From: JAJXYN01 sp964532735 | GTDB lineage: Bacteria > Patescibacteriota > Patescibacteriia > JAGPKW01 | NCBI GenBank assembly: GCA_964532735.1 | Contig: CAZHKK010000023.1 | Location: 1-7,515, forward strand | Direction of reading: 5' to 3' | DNA: 7,515 bases | Part shown: piece by piece, positions 6,747 to 7,515 of the stretch | Numbering within the stretch: position 1 is the stretch's first letter | Layout of the letters: each line of letters begins with the position of its first letter | Translations under genes and position numbers: made by a program | Notes under the pieces: model-generated | What the model was told of the DNA's origin: nothing | Databases searched by the model: none | Seen by the model: only the letters and a program-made list of their open reading frames with translations

Positions 6747-7394
6747 TTATTCATTATCATTCATACTTAATTTATCATTTTCCAAAATAATTCTTTTAAC
6801 AATAACATTTTCATCACCCTTATCTTTAAAAGCACTAATCCTAATAATATTAAGACCATTATTTAATAAAATATTTTTTGTAAAATTACCAAACTTATCT
6901 ATCAAAACAAATTCTCCATTAATACTTATATTAGCATTCTTAACAGTTTTGCCTTTAATAACAACTTCATTATCTTTTGTATTAAAATTATCCAAAGGAC
7001 TAATAATAAACAAATCAGGTTTACTATATCTATTTTTAATTTCAACACCCATATAAAAAAATAACAATAAAAAAACAGAAAAAATAGTAAACATTTTAAT
7101 AAAACCAAAAAAAGAAAAATTTTGATTTATTCTTTTAACAAAAACTTTTTGACTCAACAAAACATCTGAAGTATTTTTTTTAAAATACTTTTTTAACTTT
7201 CTAAAATCTAAATCAAAAAATTTAGAATACTTTTTTAAAAAATTTAGAATACTTTTTTTTGATAATAAATTAAAATAATTTTGGGACTCCAATATTTTAA
7301 TATCATTAACATTAATAGATAAAATATCAGACAATTCTTTTATTGTAAGATTTTTAGATAATCTAATACTTTTTAAAATTTTATATAAAGCCAT
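6747..7394 (-). CDS. RodZ-like protein: N-terminal HTH domain, one transmembrane helix, extracytoplasmic beta-sandwich domain
   Basis: Starting at the ATG at 7394 the protein has 215 residues. The frame could be extended four codons to a TTG at 7406, but the family normally begins close to 'LYKILKSIRLSKNLTIKELS', so ATG is preferred. Residues 2-72 form an HTH_25-type helix-turn-helix ('LTIKELSDILSINVNDIKILES', then 'FLKKYSKFFDLD'). Residues 98-117 are a transmembrane helix. Residues 126-205 match the outer domain common in CPR RodZ-like proteins: 'FIISPLDN', 'VVIKGKT', 'ISINGEFVLIDKFGNF' and 'NNGLNIIRISA', resembling the glucodextranase-B-type fold. RodZ couples the MreB cytoskeleton to the wall-elongation machinery; here MreB binding is inferred from architecture only. 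The HTH part contains a perfect 22-bp tandem duplication (separate entry). It precedes recA and ends at its own terminator. Confidence 0.75.
   Translation of the reverse strand: MALYKILKSIRLSKNLTIKELSDILSINVNDIKILESQNYFNLLSKKSILNFLKKYSKFFDLDFRKLKKYFKKNTSDVLLSQKVFVKRINQNFSFFGFIKMFTIFSVFLLLFFYMGVEIKNRYSKPDLFIISPLDNFNTKDNEVVIKGKTVKNANISINGEFVLIDKFGNFTKNILLNNGLNIIRISAFKDKGDENVIVKRIILENDKLSMNDNE
7215..7258. repeat. Perfect 22-bp tandem repeat inside the rodZ-like HTH region
   Basis: Positions 7215-7236 and 7237-7258 are identical: A6, then TTTAGAATAC, then T6. A third degenerate copy of its last 16 bases lies at 7179-7194 with one change (TTTAAAATACTTTTTT). Since 22 is not a multiple of three, the two full copies are read in different frames, giving KKSILNF and then KKYSKFF; the third partial copy shares the frame of the second (KKYFKK). 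Confidence 0.9.
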
Positions 7395-7406
7395 ATTTAT
7401 TAACAA

Positions 7407-7477
7407 TTTTTATACAGTTAATTCATATATTATTTAATAGATTATAACATAAAATACTTACATTTTATACACAGTTA
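7407..7477. repeat. Two similar direct repeats flanking the rodZ-like promoter, one with a DnaA-box consensus
   Basis: TTTTTATACAGTTA (7407-7420) and TTTTATACACAGTTA (7463-7477) are the same sequence apart from a 2-bp insertion, in the same orientation and 56 bp apart. The second contains TTATACACA (7465-7473), a perfect match to the DnaA-box consensus TTATNCACA. The pair brackets the -10 box at 7441-7446, and the upstream copy overlaps the expected -35 position. This arrangement suits an operator, but A/T-rich composition makes partial matches common. Confidence 0.4.
7441..7449 (-). promoter_or_regulatory. Extended -10 promoter of the rodZ-like gene
   Basis: The minus strand reads TGTTATAAT, a perfect extended -10 element, like that of the VirB6-like gene. 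Transcription would begin near 7434, leaving a leader of about 40 nt before the ATG at 7394. The region at -35 is not consensus and overlaps the DnaA-box-like sequence at 7465-7473. From here to the right edge (7450-7515) I see no gene, only A/T-rich DNA with that repeat and a CACGTGGAAAA sequence at 7504-7514. Confidence 0.48.
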
Positions 7478-7515
7478 TTAACAATATTTTACAAAACAAA
7501 AAACACGTGGAAAAC

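Noticed and set aside
6718..7108. Open frames of 112 codons (plus strand) and 60 codons (minus strand, other frame) over the rodZ-like gene
   Set aside because: Both overlap the well-supported RodZ-like frame; their hydrophobicity follows from A/T-rich shadow codons.
7395..7406. TTG start four codons upstream of the rodZ-like ATG
   Set aside because: It adds only LIN before the usual family N-terminus and has no ribosome site, so the ATG at 7394 is simpler.
1..7515. Alternative genetic code with UGA as glycine
   Set aside because: No reading frame contains TGA, glycine is encoded by GGN codons, and all visible stops are TAA.
1..7515. tRNA, rRNA, CRISPR array, insertion sequence or attachment site
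   Set aside because: No cloverleaf, regularly spaced repeats, transposase or terminal inverted repeats were seen; the repeats found are short and local.

Overview
The window is very A+T-rich (about one quarter G+C by eye) and holds six genes, all on the minus strand. In transcription order, from right to left, they are: a RodZ-like helix-turn-helix membrane protein (7394-6747), recA (6580-5483), a short membrane-anchored six-cysteine protein of unknown function (5348-4680), a large secreted protein with a C39-type peptidase domain and a parallel beta-helix (4670-2187), a stand-alone [FeFe]-hydrogenase-type H-cluster domain protein (2127-1258), and a polytopic TrbL/VirB6-like membrane protein running off the left edge (1109-1). 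The last gene has a GTG start and no stop codon inside the window.

The content suggests a small-genome bacterium of the Patescibacteria/CPR type. The indications are the VirB6/TrbL-like protein with a signal peptide and a 'SPLWFLFLAFP' segment, the RodZ-like protein whose outer domain is a 'SPxD...GxT...NG...D..GxF...L..GxNxI' module, lysine/asparagine-rich secreted proteins, and compact gene spacing. This placement is inference. Stops are TAA wherever visible and no reading frame contains TGA, so UGA recoding of the Gracilibacteria/Absconditabacteria kind is not indicated. None of the six starts has a Shine-Dalgarno sequence at the usual distance; the leaders are almost pure A/T.

Layout by unit. 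(1) The rodZ-like gene has an extended -10 promoter flanked by two similar direct repeats, one containing a perfect DnaA-box consensus; it ends at a hairpin terminator just before the recA leader. (2) recA is full length and ends at a hairpin terminator. (3) The six-cysteine protein and the C39/beta-helix protein are separated by 9 bp and probably form a two-gene operon for the cell surface. (4) The H-cluster-domain gene follows after 59 bp with a possible promoter of its own and ends in a perfect 17-bp hairpin. (5) The VirB6-like gene starts from an extended -10 promoter.

The best leads are the H-cluster-like protein and the predicted secreted pair. The former keeps the four cluster-ligand cysteines but lacks the first cysteine of motif L1 and has no ferredoxin domain. 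The latter is a cysteine-peptidase-like domain, a (GY)n linker, a fibronectin-like domain and two beta-helix modules, encoded with a membrane-anchored partner. I recognise no complete known defence, CRISPR, mobile-element or RNA-gene locus.
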